Origin: CAYZJV01 sp964482325
GTDB taxonomy: Bacteria > Spirochaetota > Spirochaetia > Sphaerochaetales > Sphaerochaetaceae
Direction: 5' to 3'
DNA: 64,000 bases
Assembly: GCA_964482325.1 (NCBI GenBank)
Contig: CAYZXD010000011.1
Coordinates: 4,943-68,942, forward strand
Shown here: piece by piece, positions 54,199 to 63,187 of the stretch
How the letters are laid out: each line of letters starts with the position of its first letter
Numbering within the stretch: position 1 is the first letter of the stretch
Program-made: the position numbers and the translations under genes
The notes under the pieces: generated by a model
What the model saw: the letters and a program-made list of their open reading frames with translations, nothing else
Databases searched by the model: none
Told to the model about the DNA's origin: nothing

Positions 54199-54855
54199 CT
54201 ACTGTATAAGCAATTCTACTGCTGTTCGAGTTTCCTGATTTCCTACTAAAACCAGTACATCTTGAGCCTGCAATATCCATTGAGGCCCTGGTGATAGTGA
54301 AATATTTCCTTCTCGGCGTACTGCAATTACAGTTGCATGCGTGCGATGCCAGAAGTTCAGGTCATTTAATGAAGCACCGAGGATTGAGGAATCATCGGGA
54401 ATGGTACATTCATAGGTATAAAATGGATTGCTGGAGACAAATCGTTCAGATGAATCCACCAGTTGTTTGACAACAGAAAACATCTCTCGATTCAACTGCT
54501 CATGTTCATCTACCAAGGTCTTCAATCGACCGAGCAGCTGTCGCGTATCACTCTTATTTCCCTGTTTGGTGAGGTAAGCAGCTGCATGTTCTCGTGATAA
54601 TACCCGTACGCCACTGTTCTGCAGTACCGTTACCACCTGCATCTCTTCGAGTAGAGAAAAAGCACGACGGATGGTCTCAGGAGAAACGCCATATTCACTG
54701 GACATCAAAGAACGTCCTGACAGGCGTCTTCCTTCGGCAATATCACCGGAAGCAATTCGATTGGCAATATCGTAGGCAACCTTTTCATACATAGCAAGTT
54801 CATTTCGTCTCTTGCGACGTTGTTTTCCTGCTACTTCGTCAGATTCCTGTTTCAT
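54199..54855 (-). CDS. GntR-type regulator with RCK_C (TrkA-C) domain
   Basis: 218 residues. A basic N-terminus (GKQRRKRRNEL) leads to a GntR winged helix (YEKVAYDIANRIASGDIAEGRRLSG ... YGVSPETIRRAFSLLEEMQVV), a coiled linker (about 105-140), and a C-terminal RCK_C module (ASLNDLNFWHRTHATVIAVRREG ... GPQWILQAQDVLVLVG). This HTH-coil-RCK_C plan is that of BusR, a repressor from Gram-positive bacteria that binds cyclic di-AMP through RCK_C and controls an osmolyte transporter. Here the nearest target is the peptide-type transporter operon, 254 bp downstream on the same strand. Ligand and target are inference. Confidence 0.8.
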   Translation of the reverse strand: MKQESDEVAGKQRRKRRNELAMYEKVAYDIANRIASGDIAEGRRLSGRSLMSSEYGVSPETIRRAFSLLEEMQVVTVLQNSGVRVLSREHAAAYLTKQGNKSDTRQLLGRLKTLVDEHEQLNREMFSVVKQLVDSSERFVSSNPFYTYECTIPDDSSILGASLNDLNFWHRTHATVIAVRREGNISLSPGPQWILQAQDVLVLVGNQETRTAVELLIQ

Positions 54856-54878
54856 AACGCTTTACTCTATGAAATCGA

Positions 54879-55697
54879 TTATTCTTCCGATTTCACTTCC
54901 TCCCATATATCATTAAGCTGATCAACCTGATCATGAGTCAGTTCAATGCCGCGTTCTTTAGCCAAATGAGCTACCGCATTGAACCGACGACGTACTTTCT
55001 GATTACTTCGGTGTAATGCAACTGACGGATTTATCTTAAGATATCGTGCGAGATTAACCACAGAGAATAGGAGATCTCCCAATTCCTGTTCCACATGATC
55101 ACGATCAGCATCTATGTGATCGACCGCCTCAGTAAGCTCTTCCAGTTCTTCACGGATCTTATCCATGACTCCCGCAGTATCGGGCCAGTCGAAACCAACC
55201 TTGCGCATTTTCTTTTGAATTTCAGAGGCTTCTTCGAGCTTAGGCAGAGATTTGGGTACTCGACTGAAAAAATCATCAGCATCGGCAGTTTTTCCTTCAA
55301 CCTGTTCCTTGATCGTGTTCCACAGATCAAGAACTTCTGCGCTATCAGCAGCTTGTGCAGATGAAAAGACATGCGGATGTCGTCGTACCAATTTTTTACA
55401 GACAGCATTGATAGCCATAACGGGAGTGAATTCCCGGGATTCTTCATGAATTCGCGTGATCATGAATGCGTTAAGTAACACATCACCGATTTCTTCACTA
55501 CAGGCATCCATATCTTGTTCCTGCAGTGCATCAATATATTCAAAGGTTTCATCAAGCAATGCCCGCGACACATCACGATTTGTCTGTTCACGATCCCAGG
55601 GACATCCTTCAGGACTTCTGAGCATACTCAGAATGTGGTAAAGCTGTTGTACGGCATCTGCAAGATTGTCTGTTTCTTGATAGGTATATGTAATCAT
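54879..55697 (-). CDS. mazG: Nucleoside triphosphate pyrophosphohydrolase MazG
   Basis: 272 residues with two MazG repeats: the first around LRSPEGCPWDREQTNRDVSRALLDETFEYIDAL with the EExxE-type site in SEEIGDVLLNAFM, the second around KVGFDWPDTAGVMDKIREELEELTEAV with EQELGDLLFSVVN. It hydrolyses NTPs, including abnormal ones, and can lower (p)ppGpp through nucleotide pools. ATG 55697 is used because AAAGGA precedes it. A minus-strand TATAAT lies upstream without a clear -35. The GntR-RCK_C gene follows after 23 bp. Confidence 0.93.
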   Translation of the reverse strand: MITYTYQETDNLADAVQQLYHILSMLRSPEGCPWDREQTNRDVSRALLDETFEYIDALQEQDMDACSEEIGDVLLNAFMITRIHEESREFTPVMAINAVCKKLVRRHPHVFSSAQAADSAEVLDLWNTIKEQVEGKTADADDFFSRVPKSLPKLEEASEIQKKMRKVGFDWPDTAGVMDKIREELEELTEAVDHIDADRDHVEQELGDLLFSVVNLARYLKINPSVALHRSNQKVRRRFNAVAHLAKERGIELTHDQVDQLNDIWEEVKSEE

Positions 55698-55763
55698 CAA
55701 CTATCCTTTTATTGTTTCTAGTTAACAGAATATACATTATATACATTTTGTCACGTCAGTACA

Positions 55764-56666
55764 TCACAACGCCATACTACCGAGATATGCCAATGATGAC
55801 CAGTAGATGTTGGTGAAATTCCCTTCACCACCGTACACAGCACCAAAAAGATGGATATAAAGCGGTTTATCCATAGCATACTCTGCTGCAAGATTATGAT
55901 AAAAATACTCATCCTCAGTATCCACGTACTGTGCGGTAAAATCTTCAGATGACCATGTATCTGATTTGACGAACGGATTTTTCTGATAATCAGCAAGTAA
56001 TAATTCATCGGTTCCATCAGAGAGTTTTATCAGATAGGAATCATCAATTGCTTCTAATGATACGGTGATCTCATAATTTCCATCAGAGATCGGTATCAGC
56101 ATATCCATCTCAGGTGCAACGCCAAATACAAATGGCCCGTCACTTGCCAATGAATTACTGAACGTTCCGGTAAGTATCCCTCCGAATTGTTCATCATCCA
56201 TATCATCATTATCCGGTCGATGCTTGGTATATTGCTTAGTACCCGATGCATTGCGATAGCTATAGAGTCCAGGAGCACTGTTCTGACTTTGCACAGTCCA
56301 AAATGAACCACTACCCGATTTCATTCCATACAATGATTGAAAATGCGAGATCACATCAGTAAGTGGGAAATGGGTAGCATCACCGCTTTGTTCGGTGACG
56401 TATTCTGTTCCTCCCAGATCAGCTGCCGTGGAAAGAACGTACATGAATTTCAGCGAAGGGCCGGTTCCCGTATCATAAGAGGCTAACAGGTCTGCTGTTG
56501 ACTGTTGATTGATAGTTACCGTAATCGTGTTATCGTCTTGCGGAACTCCACTGAGCGCGATATGTTGATCCAGATTGAGAAATGTAGGTATTCCACAGCT
56601 GATGAAGAGAAAAAAAAATGCCAGAAGGAGTACCGATTTGCATGCACTCGTTATCTGACATCTCAT
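55764..56666 (-). CDS. Putative lipoprotein of unknown function
   Basis: 300 residues. Signal sequence SVLLLAFFFLFISCG with a loose lipobox (FISC, Cys at about residue 24). The mature part is beta-rich and has no domain I can name. The ribosome binding site GGAGG (56680-56676) is paired with CCTCC (56691-56687) in a small hairpin, which may limit translation. It follows the TPR gene by 39 bp on the same strand. Confidence 0.7.
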   Translation of the reverse strand: MRCQITSACKSVLLLAFFFLFISCGIPTFLNLDQHIALSGVPQDDNTITVTINQQSTADLLASYDTGTGPSLKFMYVLSTAADLGGTEYVTEQSGDATHFPLTDVISHFQSLYGMKSGSGSFWTVQSQNSAPGLYSYRNASGTKQYTKHRPDNDDMDDEQFGGILTGTFSNSLASDGPFVFGVAPEMDMLIPISDGNYEITVSLEAIDDSYLIKLSDGTDELLLADYQKNPFVKSDTWSSEDFTAQYVDTEDEYFYHNLAAEYAMDKPLYIHLFGAVYGGEGNFTNIYWSSLAYLGSMAL

Positions 56667-56675
56667 ATAATACTT

Positions 56676-56691
56676 CCTCCGAAGCAGGAGG
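56676..56691 (-). promoter_or_regulatory. Hairpin over a ribosome binding site
   Basis: On the minus-strand RNA, CCTCC (56691-56687), loop TGCTTC, GGAGG (56680-56676): a 5-bp all-GC-rich stem that hides the Shine-Dalgarno of the lipoprotein gene, whose ATG begins 9 nt later. It could lower or control translation. Confidence 0.4.
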
Positions 56692-56705
56692 TTCCTCTCG
56701 TTGTG

Positions 56706-57392
56706 CTACTGGAGAATCACCAGACGGGATTGAGCCAGTTTGGCATATTCAGAAGCAGGGAATTCATCAGCAAGCTGTTGGAGAACCGCCTGCGCAAGAT
56801 CGGTGTTTCCCGCACTTTCATGCAGGCGCGCTACGCTGAATAGAGCCCGAGCCGATTCTGCAGCTTCATTTCCATACTCATCGTATACCGACTGATAATA
56901 TTCCAAAGCCTTCTGACGGTCACCAAGCTGTTCGCTTGTTACTCCGGCATTGTACTGAGAGAGACTTCCCAGGTAGGTTCCCCTGCCCTGCTGTGCCACT
57001 GCAAGAAACTGTGTACGTGCCTGTTCATAGGATTCCTGTTCGTAGGCAATCAGCCCCAGCAGGTAATTGGCCTTCATAGCCGGATAGGATTTCCCGTTAC
57101 GGTCAGCCAATTCATTCAGATCAACGGTTAAGCCCTGCAGCATATCCACTGCTTCTTCGGACTCCTTATCTTCAAGGAACACCCATGATTCATAGGTCTT
57201 CTGTGCCTCGTCAATAGCAACCTGAAGTGATTCAGCCCGTGAATCGATAACGGTCAGGGTGATCCACAATCCTGCTACGATGACCACAATGGCCACCGCA
57301 ACCAGGATTAAGAGTTTCTTATGAGAGAGCAGAAACGTATTGAATCGAGATTCTAACTTAGCTGCTCCCGTTGTTTCTTCTTTTTTCGCCAT
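56706..57392 (-). CDS. Membrane-anchored TPR protein (YfgM/TPR_21-like)
   Basis: 228 residues. After a short polar N-terminus, one membrane helix (KLLILVAVAIVVIVAGLWITL) is followed by TPR helices (AMKANYLLGLIAYEQESYEQARTQF, LSQYNAGVTSEQLGDRQKALEYY, ARALFSVARLHESAGNTDLA). The plan resembles YfgM-type ancillary SecYEG proteins, but the match is structural only. ATG 57392 lies 7 nt from GGAG; ATG 57395 is only 4 nt away. It follows the cmk-rpsA fusion directly. Confidence 0.75.
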   Translation of the reverse strand: MAKKEETTGAAKLESRFNTFLLSHKKLLILVAVAIVVIVAGLWITLTVIDSRAESLQVAIDEAQKTYESWVFLEDKESEEAVDMLQGLTVDLNELADRNGKSYPAMKANYLLGLIAYEQESYEQARTQFLAVAQQGRGTYLGSLSQYNAGVTSEQLGDRQKALEYYQSVYDEYGNEAAESARALFSVARLHESAGNTDLAQAVLQQLADEFPASEYAKLAQSRLVILQ

Positions 57393-57404
57393 CATTATGC
57401 TCCG

Positions 57405-59831
57405 CTATTCCTCACTGTTTTCCCGAGACTTCATCAGATCCCCAAATGTGAAGGTATCACCTTCATCATCATGGATATACTTGGAAATCTCAGACTGCTG
57501 GGATTTGCGGATCATTTCCTTGATCGACAGACTTAGTTTCTGAGTAGAAGGATTAATTTCAACCACAGCTGCAGTGATCGGATCACCAACTTTGAACTTC
57601 TTCAGTACTTCATCGGTAAACTGTTCATCCGGACCAACGAGATTGTACTTGGAGATCAAGCCTTCAATGTCACCGAGGACACGGACAAATACACCAAAAT
57701 CGGTAACATTGCTGATTTCTCCACTAATGGTACTTCCCTTGGGATAGTCGTGACGCAGTGTCTGCCAGGGATTTCCCTCAAGCTGCTTCACACCGAGTCG
57801 GATATGGCGAGTCTGTGCATCGACACGGGTTACCACCACATCAATGACATCACCTTCCTTGCAGAACTCAGTCATATTACGCACTTTCTTGGTCCACGAA
57901 ATATCATCGATATGTAAAAATCCGTCAATGCCGTCTTCAAGGTTGATAAAGGCACCGCTGTTGGTGAGCTTTACTACCGGTTTAGTCAAAGTCATCCCTA
58001 CTGGATAGCGTTCTTCAATAGTATCCCAGGGATTCTCTTCAAGCTGTTTCAGACCCAGACTGACTCGCTTCTTATCGAGATCATATCCAAGAATCTTAGC
58101 CTGGACCACATCCCCGATAGCTAACAGTTCCTTCGGATTATTAATACGTTTAGTCCAGGAAAGCTCTGAAATATGAGCAAGACCCTCAATACCTGGTTCA
58201 ATTTCAATGAACACACCGAATGTAGTGATCTTTGTGACCGGTGCTTTAACCACATCATCAACCGCATATCGCTGTTCAAAGGAATTCCAAGGATCCTCGG
58301 TCATATGCTTGAGTGACAGGTTGATCTTTTGTGATACCGGATCAATATTGATCAGACGCAACTGAATGACCTGACCCTTCTTGACAAAATCTTTCGGCTT
58401 GGTGACGTGTCCCCAGCTCATATCGTTGATATGAAGCAGGCCATCAAAGCCACCGAGATCAATGAATGCACCAAAGCTGGTAAAACTCTTTACCGTACCT
58501 TCAACAACATCACCGATTTTAACCGTAGCGAAAAATTTCTCTTTGTTTTCTTTGATCTTTTTCTCAAGGTATTCCCTTCGAGAAACAACACTCTTGAGCT
58601 TCATTCCTGTATGGAACTTGTCGATGATGAAATAATCGGCGATGCCAATCATGGTTTCCGGGTCTTCCACTCGAACTACATCCGCTTTGGAAAGCGGGCA
58701 GAATCCCAAAAATTCGTTGCCGAGGTCGACTTCAAAGCCGCCCTTGATGACCTTGACGAACTTGCCCATGACCGGGGTGCGGTTATCCGCAGCTACCTTG
58801 AGTACTTCCGTCTGTTCCTTGATGTCAGCACGCTTTTTGGAAATGACGATCTGGCCGCCCTTCCCTTCCTTGTTGACAATCATGACCTTGACTTCGTCGC
58901 CGACGGCGGGAACAGTGGAGAACTCATCGTGAGCAATTCTACCCTCGGATTTGTATCCCACATCCACAAACACATACTCGTTATTGACCTGAACAACAGT
59001 ACCGGTAACGAGCTGACCGTCTTCAATTTCATCAAGAGATTTCAGGTAATGTTCCTGCAGCATTGTCTGCATATCAGCCTTCTGCTGAGGTTCGTTCTGT
59101 GTTTCCACCACTTCCTTAACTTCTTCCACGTTTCTCTCCTGATCCTTATTTTCACCCGTAATCCGGGTAAATATAGCACGTAACACTGTGTCATAAACTT
59201 GATCTATGGTCAAGTATGACGAGTCAATATAGATAGCGTCTGGAGCAACCTTGAGTCCCCCGACTGGTTTTGTTCGATCAATTTCATCCCGCTGCGCAAT
59301 TTTTGCAACTAAATCTTCATAGGTAAGATTGGTGGGTTGCTGATCAAATCTTCGTCTGGCCCGCACTTCAACCGAGGCGTCAAGAAAGAACTTACTGGGG
59401 GCATCAGGGAATACCACGGTCGTAATATCTCTTCCTTCAGCCACCAGATTCAATCCATCGGTGGCAAGAGCTCTCAGATGACGATTCACGATTTCGCGCA
59501 GTGCTACGATAGCGGAATGTTGTGCGACATACGCATCCACTGCATCACTATGCAGGAGATCTTCGACATCAACTCCATCGGCATACAATCGGCCATCACG
59601 CAACGTGAGGGAAATCTGCTGAGCAACAGCTAATACAGCATCTTGATCTTCAGGATCAAGTCCCTCGGTGAGAACGCGAAGAGTAATTGCTCGATAAAAA
59701 TTTCCTGAATTTAGGAAATGGAACCCTAAACGTTCTGCAACCATATGAGCAATGGTACTCTTACCAACTCCTGCCGGACCGTCCAGTGCAACGACAAAGC
59801 CGGTTACCTGTGGCATCCATTCACTATCCAT
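57405..59831 (-). CDS. Cytidylate kinase fused to ribosomal protein S1
   Basis: 808 residues. Residues 1 to about 225 are cytidylate kinase (P-loop ALDGPAGVGKST, LNSGNFYRAITLRV, AEGRDITTVVFPDA), which makes CDP from CMP. After a Glu/Gln-rich linker come six S1 OB repeats from about residue 275; the last four are the closest to each other (SFGAFIDLGGFDGLLHI, TFGVFIEIEPGIEGLAHI, NSGAFINLEDGIDGFLHI, DFGVFVRVLGDIEGL). Separate cmk and rpsA genes are neighbours elsewhere; a single chain is known in spirochaetes. ATG 59072, with AGAAGG five bases upstream, could start a free S1 of 555 residues. It begins 1 bp inside the upstream gene's stop. Confidence 0.95.
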   Translation of the reverse strand: MDSEWMPQVTGFVVALDGPAGVGKSTIAHMVAERLGFHFLNSGNFYRAITLRVLTEGLDPEDQDAVLAVAQQISLTLRDGRLYADGVDVEDLLHSDAVDAYVAQHSAIVALREIVNRHLRALATDGLNLVAEGRDITTVVFPDAPSKFFLDASVEVRARRRFDQQPTNLTYEDLVAKIAQRDEIDRTKPVGGLKVAPDAIYIDSSYLTIDQVYDTVLRAIFTRITGENKDQERNVEEVKEVVETQNEPQQKADMQTMLQEHYLKSLDEIEDGQLVTGTVVQVNNEYVFVDVGYKSEGRIAHDEFSTVPAVGDEVKVMIVNKEGKGGQIVISKKRADIKEQTEVLKVAADNRTPVMGKFVKVIKGGFEVDLGNEFLGFCPLSKADVVRVEDPETMIGIADYFIIDKFHTGMKLKSVVSRREYLEKKIKENKEKFFATVKIGDVVEGTVKSFTSFGAFIDLGGFDGLLHINDMSWGHVTKPKDFVKKGQVIQLRLINIDPVSQKINLSLKHMTEDPWNSFEQRYAVDDVVKAPVTKITTFGVFIEIEPGIEGLAHISELSWTKRINNPKELLAIGDVVQAKILGYDLDKKRVSLGLKQLEENPWDTIEERYPVGMTLTKPVVKLTNSGAFINLEDGIDGFLHIDDISWTKKVRNMTEFCKEGDVIDVVVTRVDAQTRHIRLGVKQLEGNPWQTLRHDYPKGSTISGEISNVTDFGVFVRVLGDIEGLISKYNLVGPDEQFTDEVLKKFKVGDPITAAVVEINPSTQKLSLSIKEMIRKSQQSEISKYIHDDEGDTFTFGDLMKSRENSEE

Positions 59832-60553
59832 CAGTTTTTCCCCTCAAGTAATGCTGCAATTTCCTGCTTCTTTACCGGACGATAGGCCCCTATGGCAAGA
59901 TCATCAAGCAGGATAGGTCCGATACGAATCCGTACCAGACGTTTTATGGTATAGCCAAAATAACTGAAAATTTTTCTCAATTCCCGATTCTTTCCCTCAG
60001 TAAGGGTAATGACTACCCAGCGTTTCGACCGGATCTCGAATTTTTTTATCACGTAGGGTTTTTGACTATCAATATAGATTCCTCTGAGCGCCTCTTCCAG
60101 ATCTGATCGTTGAATGGGCTCAGAAGTCATAACGGCATACTCTTTTTCAATCTCATTTGCCGGGTGCATGATCTTTTGAGCAGCATCTCCGTCATTTGTA
60201 TAGAGAATAAGGCCGGTTGATTCCTTATCGAGTCGTCCCACATGAAATAAGAGATTATGTTCCGCAACCGTGATGAGATCTCGCGCATAAAGCTTTTCAT
60301 TCGGATCGTAGTTAGTACACACATACCCTTTCGGCTTGTGCAATGCATAGTATACGATACGATCAGCCGGTTCGGCGAGGATATCATCAACCATGACGAC
60401 ATCATCAGATTGCACCTTCACACCCATTTGGCGTACCACCTGAGTATTGATGGAAACTCGCCCTTCAGCAATTAGTTTTTCACATGACCGGCGCGAACCG
60501 AATCCGCTCTTAGCGAGATAGCTCTGCAGTCGAACGGGATAATCAATGTGCAT
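59831..60553 (-). CDS. rRNA pseudouridine synthase, RluB/RsuA type
   Basis: 240 residues. An N-terminal S4 RNA-binding domain (LQSYLAKSGFGSRRSCEKLIAEGRVSIN) precedes the catalytic domain with the aspartate in GRLDKESTGLILYTNDG. Target is probably 23S U2605 (RluB) or 16S U516 (RsuA), which sequence alone does not decide; linkage with scpAB favours RluB. ATG 60553 follows GAGGAGGAACTTG and lies inside the scpB end; the open frame goes back to 60568. Confidence 0.93.
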   Translation of the reverse strand: MHIDYPVRLQSYLAKSGFGSRRSCEKLIAEGRVSINTQVVRQMGVKVQSDDVVMVDDILAEPADRIVYYALHKPKGYVCTNYDPNEKLYARDLITVAEHNLLFHVGRLDKESTGLILYTNDGDAAQKIMHPANEIEKEYAVMTSEPIQRSDLEEALRGIYIDSQKPYVIKKFEIRSKRWVVITLTEGKNRELRKIFSYFGYTIKRLVRIRIGPILLDDLAIGAYRPVKKQEIAALLEGKN

Positions 60554-61109
60554 CAAGTTCCTCCTCATCTTGCGTAAACCGCATGCGATCTATTTCAGAT
60601 AATTGTGGTAAAGCCGAAATACTCGGCAGATTAAATTCAAATAAAAATTTCTTCGTCGTCCCATACAGGCAGGGATGACCGGGAACATCTTTACGCCCGA
60701 CTACACGGATATATTCACGATCACGCAACAGTCTGACGATCGAATCACTGGATACTCCTCGAATATTCTCGATATCGCGACGTGTCACCGGTTGCGCATA
60801 GGCAATGATCGACAGGGTCTCCAGGGCTGCACGTGACAGCCTTCGGTCAACCTTTTTTCCATAACAGGAACGAAGGGTATCATGCAGGTCTTCTGCAGGA
60901 GTAAAACTATAGCTCCCGTGAGCTTCAATGAGTTCAAGACCATGCAGATGATCAGCCCAGTATGCCTGCAGTTCTACAAGGGCCTCCTGTACCGCAGTTG
61001 TATCGAAACCGGTAAGACGGCCTAACCGATCAGTGTTCACCGGCTCATTTTCCAAAAAGAGGATCACCTCAATGACTCGAGCATTTGGTGACAGCTGTTC
61101 ATTGCTCAT
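60543..61109 (-). CDS. scpB: Segregation and condensation protein ScpB
   Basis: 188 residues with two winged-helix domains (ARVIEVILFLENEPVNTDRLGRLTG ... AALETLSIIAYAQPVTRRDIENIRGVSSDSIVRLL). ScpB dimers bind ScpA and Smc to compact and separate chromosomes. The start overlaps scpA as ATGA, and the 3' end overlaps the pseudouridine synthase start by 11 bp. Smc is not in the window. Confidence 0.95.
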   Translation of the reverse strand: MSNEQLSPNARVIEVILFLENEPVNTDRLGRLTGFDTTAVQEALVELQAYWADHLHGLELIEAHGSYSFTPAEDLHDTLRSCYGKKVDRRLSRAALETLSIIAYAQPVTRRDIENIRGVSSDSIVRLLRDREYIRVVGRKDVPGHPCLYGTTKKFLFEFNLPSISALPQLSEIDRMRFTQDEEELDAH

Positions 61110-62074
61110 GATTCATCCTCATTATCCAGCTCTATAATTTCATCATCTTCCCCGTCATCATATAATGACGGTTGTGGTTCCGTGAATGGTTCGACACGCA
61201 AATTATCCTGTTGCATAAAAGAGGTCATCGGTTCTTCCTCTCCGAAATCCTCATCATCAAGGATATCGGCAGTGAAATCCTGCTCTTTTCGGATGACAAT
61301 ATCACCGAACAGAGCGTGCTGATGAATGGAAATCATCCTGAATTTCACTGCTTCAAGTATTGCGAGAAAAGCACAGATAATATCCATAGGAGAATCTCGA
61401 TGGATAACGAGATCACCAAAAGAAATTTCCTCATATGTTTCAAAAAGTTCTGCCATCAGAGCCAGTTTCTGCTTTGTGGTCACCTCTTCGTACACATTGA
61501 AAACTTGTTCAGGTGTAATGGAACGAAGAAGTGTGGAAAATGTTTTTAGCAAATCCCATACATTCACATCCTGCCAAAGAGCCTGATCTTCAAAGGGAAG
61601 CATAAACTGACTCTTTCTTCGTTGAATAAACAAGTCTCTGTTTTGATCAGTGTCAGAAAGGAGCGCAGTATACTGTTTATACTTCTGATACTCAAGCAAT
61701 TGATGAACCAGTTCATCACGTAATTCGAAGAACTCATCATCATCCTGCTCGTCATCATCGACCGGAAGAAGCATTTTACTTTTTATATAGATCAGATGAG
61801 CTGCCATAGCATAGAATTCAGTCAGATCATCAAGGTTAAAATCTTCAGCTGAATCGAGATAGGAAAGAAACTGATCGGTGATTTCACCAATAGGAATATC
61901 GTACAGATTTACCTGTGCCTGCTGGACGAGGTGAAGCAGCAAATCGAGGGGACCTTCAAACTGTCTGATGGAATAGGATAATGCTGTCGGAGCATGCTCC
62001 TGATGGGCTTGATATCCCGTCTCATATACCATGCGACCGAGTATACCGTTTATACCCGGTCGCGTAAAGGTCAC
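61106..62074 (-). CDS. scpA: Segregation and condensation protein ScpA
   Basis: 322 residues, the kleisin bridging Smc heads. The family start is SIRQFEGPLDLLLHLVQQAQVNLYDIPIGEITDQFL, and a winged helix closes the core (IICAFLAILEAVKFRMISIHQ). A long acidic tail of about 60 residues (DDEDFGEEEP ... DDGEDDEIIELDNEDES) follows. GTG 62074 overlaps the recA stop; ATG 62032 (MVYETGYQAH) is the alternative. It is translated with recA and scpB, joining recombination and segregation genes. Confidence 0.93.
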   Translation of the reverse strand: MTFTRPGINGILGRMVYETGYQAHQEHAPTALSYSIRQFEGPLDLLLHLVQQAQVNLYDIPIGEITDQFLSYLDSAEDFNLDDLTEFYAMAAHLIYIKSKMLLPVDDDEQDDDEFFELRDELVHQLLEYQKYKQYTALLSDTDQNRDLFIQRRKSQFMLPFEDQALWQDVNVWDLLKTFSTLLRSITPEQVFNVYEEVTTKQKLALMAELFETYEEISFGDLVIHRDSPMDIICAFLAILEAVKFRMISIHQHALFGDIVIRKEQDFTADILDDEDFGEEEPMTSFMQQDNLRVEPFTEPQPSLYDDGEDDEIIELDNEDES

Positions 62075-63138
62075 GCCTGTGGAGTATCTGCAGCAGTGTC
62101 AGTCGGACTCGGAAACATCAACGTACGCAGTTTCTCATACAAATCGCTGGTGATATCCTGGTTACTTCTCAGGAAATTTATTGCATTCTCTCGTCCCTGC
62201 CCGATCTTTTCCCCATTATAGGCGTACCAGGAACCACTCTTATCAAGAAGTTCATACTTCAATGCGGCATCAAGGATACTGCCATGGTAACTCAACCCTT
62301 CTCCGAAGAACATATCAAGTTCAATCTTCTTGAATGGCGGTGCTACCTTATTTTTAACGATCTTGATACGTACCCGATTCCCTATGATATCATCGGCACT
62401 TCTGCTGATTGCCTCGATTCTCCGAACTTCAATTCGAATCGATGAATAGAACTTCAGCGCATTACCACCGGTCGTCGTTTCCGGATTCCCGAACATCACA
62501 CCGATTTTCATACGGATCTGGTTGATAAAAATGATGGTGGTATTACTTTTGGAGAGAATACCGGTGAGTTTCCGCAGTGCCTGACTCATGAGTCTTGCCT
62601 GCAATCCCATATGAGAATCACCCATTTCTCCATCGATTTCAGCCTGCGGGGTCAATGCAGCCACCGAGTCGACAACTATGATATCAACCGCTCCCGAGCG
62701 AACAAGTGATTCAACAATTTCAAGAGCCTGTTCTCCGTTATCGGGCTGAGAAATCCATAATTCATCGGTGTTTACCCCTAATTTCCGCGCATAGGTCGGA
62801 TCAAGAGCATGCTCTGCATCAATGAATGCTGCTATGCCTCCTGCCTTCTGTGCTTCAGCAATTGAGTGGAGCGCCAATGTGGTCTTGCCTGATGACTCCG
62901 GTCCATAAATTTCAATAATACGTCCTCGAGGATATCCCCCTACTCCCAGAGCTTCATCAAGGAGGATGGATCCAGAGGAGATGACCTGAATTGATCGGTC
63001 AGTTGGATTATCACTCAGTTTCATCAGAGCGCCTTTGCCGAACTGCTTGTCGATTTGAGAACGAGCAGCTTCGAGTGCAACAAGCTTCTGTTTCGTATCG
63101 GTAATGGTAACCGGAGCCTGTGATGTATTTTTTGCCAT
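62071..63138 (-). CDS. recA: Recombinase RecA
   Basis: 355 residues. Walker A is IYGPESSGKTTLALHS, Walker B is VDIIVVDSVAALTP, with the ALRKLTGILSKSNTTIIFINQIRMKIGVMFGNPETTTGGNALKFYSSIR region that binds DNA, and the C-terminal domain. RecA forms filaments on ssDNA for homologous recombination and, in LexA-bearing bacteria, SOS induction. A 12-bp palindrome overlaps its candidate promoter. ATG 63138 follows GAGAGG at a normal distance. Confidence 0.97.
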   Translation of the reverse strand: MAKNTSQAPVTITDTKQKLVALEAARSQIDKQFGKGALMKLSDNPTDRSIQVISSGSILLDEALGVGGYPRGRIIEIYGPESSGKTTLALHSIAEAQKAGGIAAFIDAEHALDPTYARKLGVNTDELWISQPDNGEQALEIVESLVRSGAVDIIVVDSVAALTPQAEIDGEMGDSHMGLQARLMSQALRKLTGILSKSNTTIIFINQIRMKIGVMFGNPETTTGGNALKFYSSIRIEVRRIEAISRSADDIIGNRVRIKIVKNKVAPPFKKIELDMFFGEGLSYHGSILDAALKYELLDKSGSWYAYNGEKIGQGRENAINFLRSNQDITSDLYEKLRTLMFPSPTDTAADTPQA

Positions 63139-63152
63139 AGCTAACCTCTCTT

Positions 63153-63187
63153 TATCAGCTGATACAGCTATTGTACTGCATTGTCAG
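63153..63187 (-). promoter_or_regulatory. recA promoter with a palindrome over the -10
   Basis: Minus strand CTGACA (63187-63182, 5 of 6), 17-bp spacer and TATCAG (63164-63159, 4 of 6). The -10 is half of a perfect 12-bp palindrome, TATCAGCTGATA (63153-63164), placed where a repressor would block RNA polymerase. It is a candidate operator, for example for an SOS regulator. Confidence 0.5.

Noticed and set aside
58407..59183. 258-codon open frame on the plus strand, antisense to cmk-rpsA
   Set aside because: It lies wholly inside a well-identified gene on the other strand, has no family motif or ribosome binding site, and long antisense frames are common opposite biased codons.
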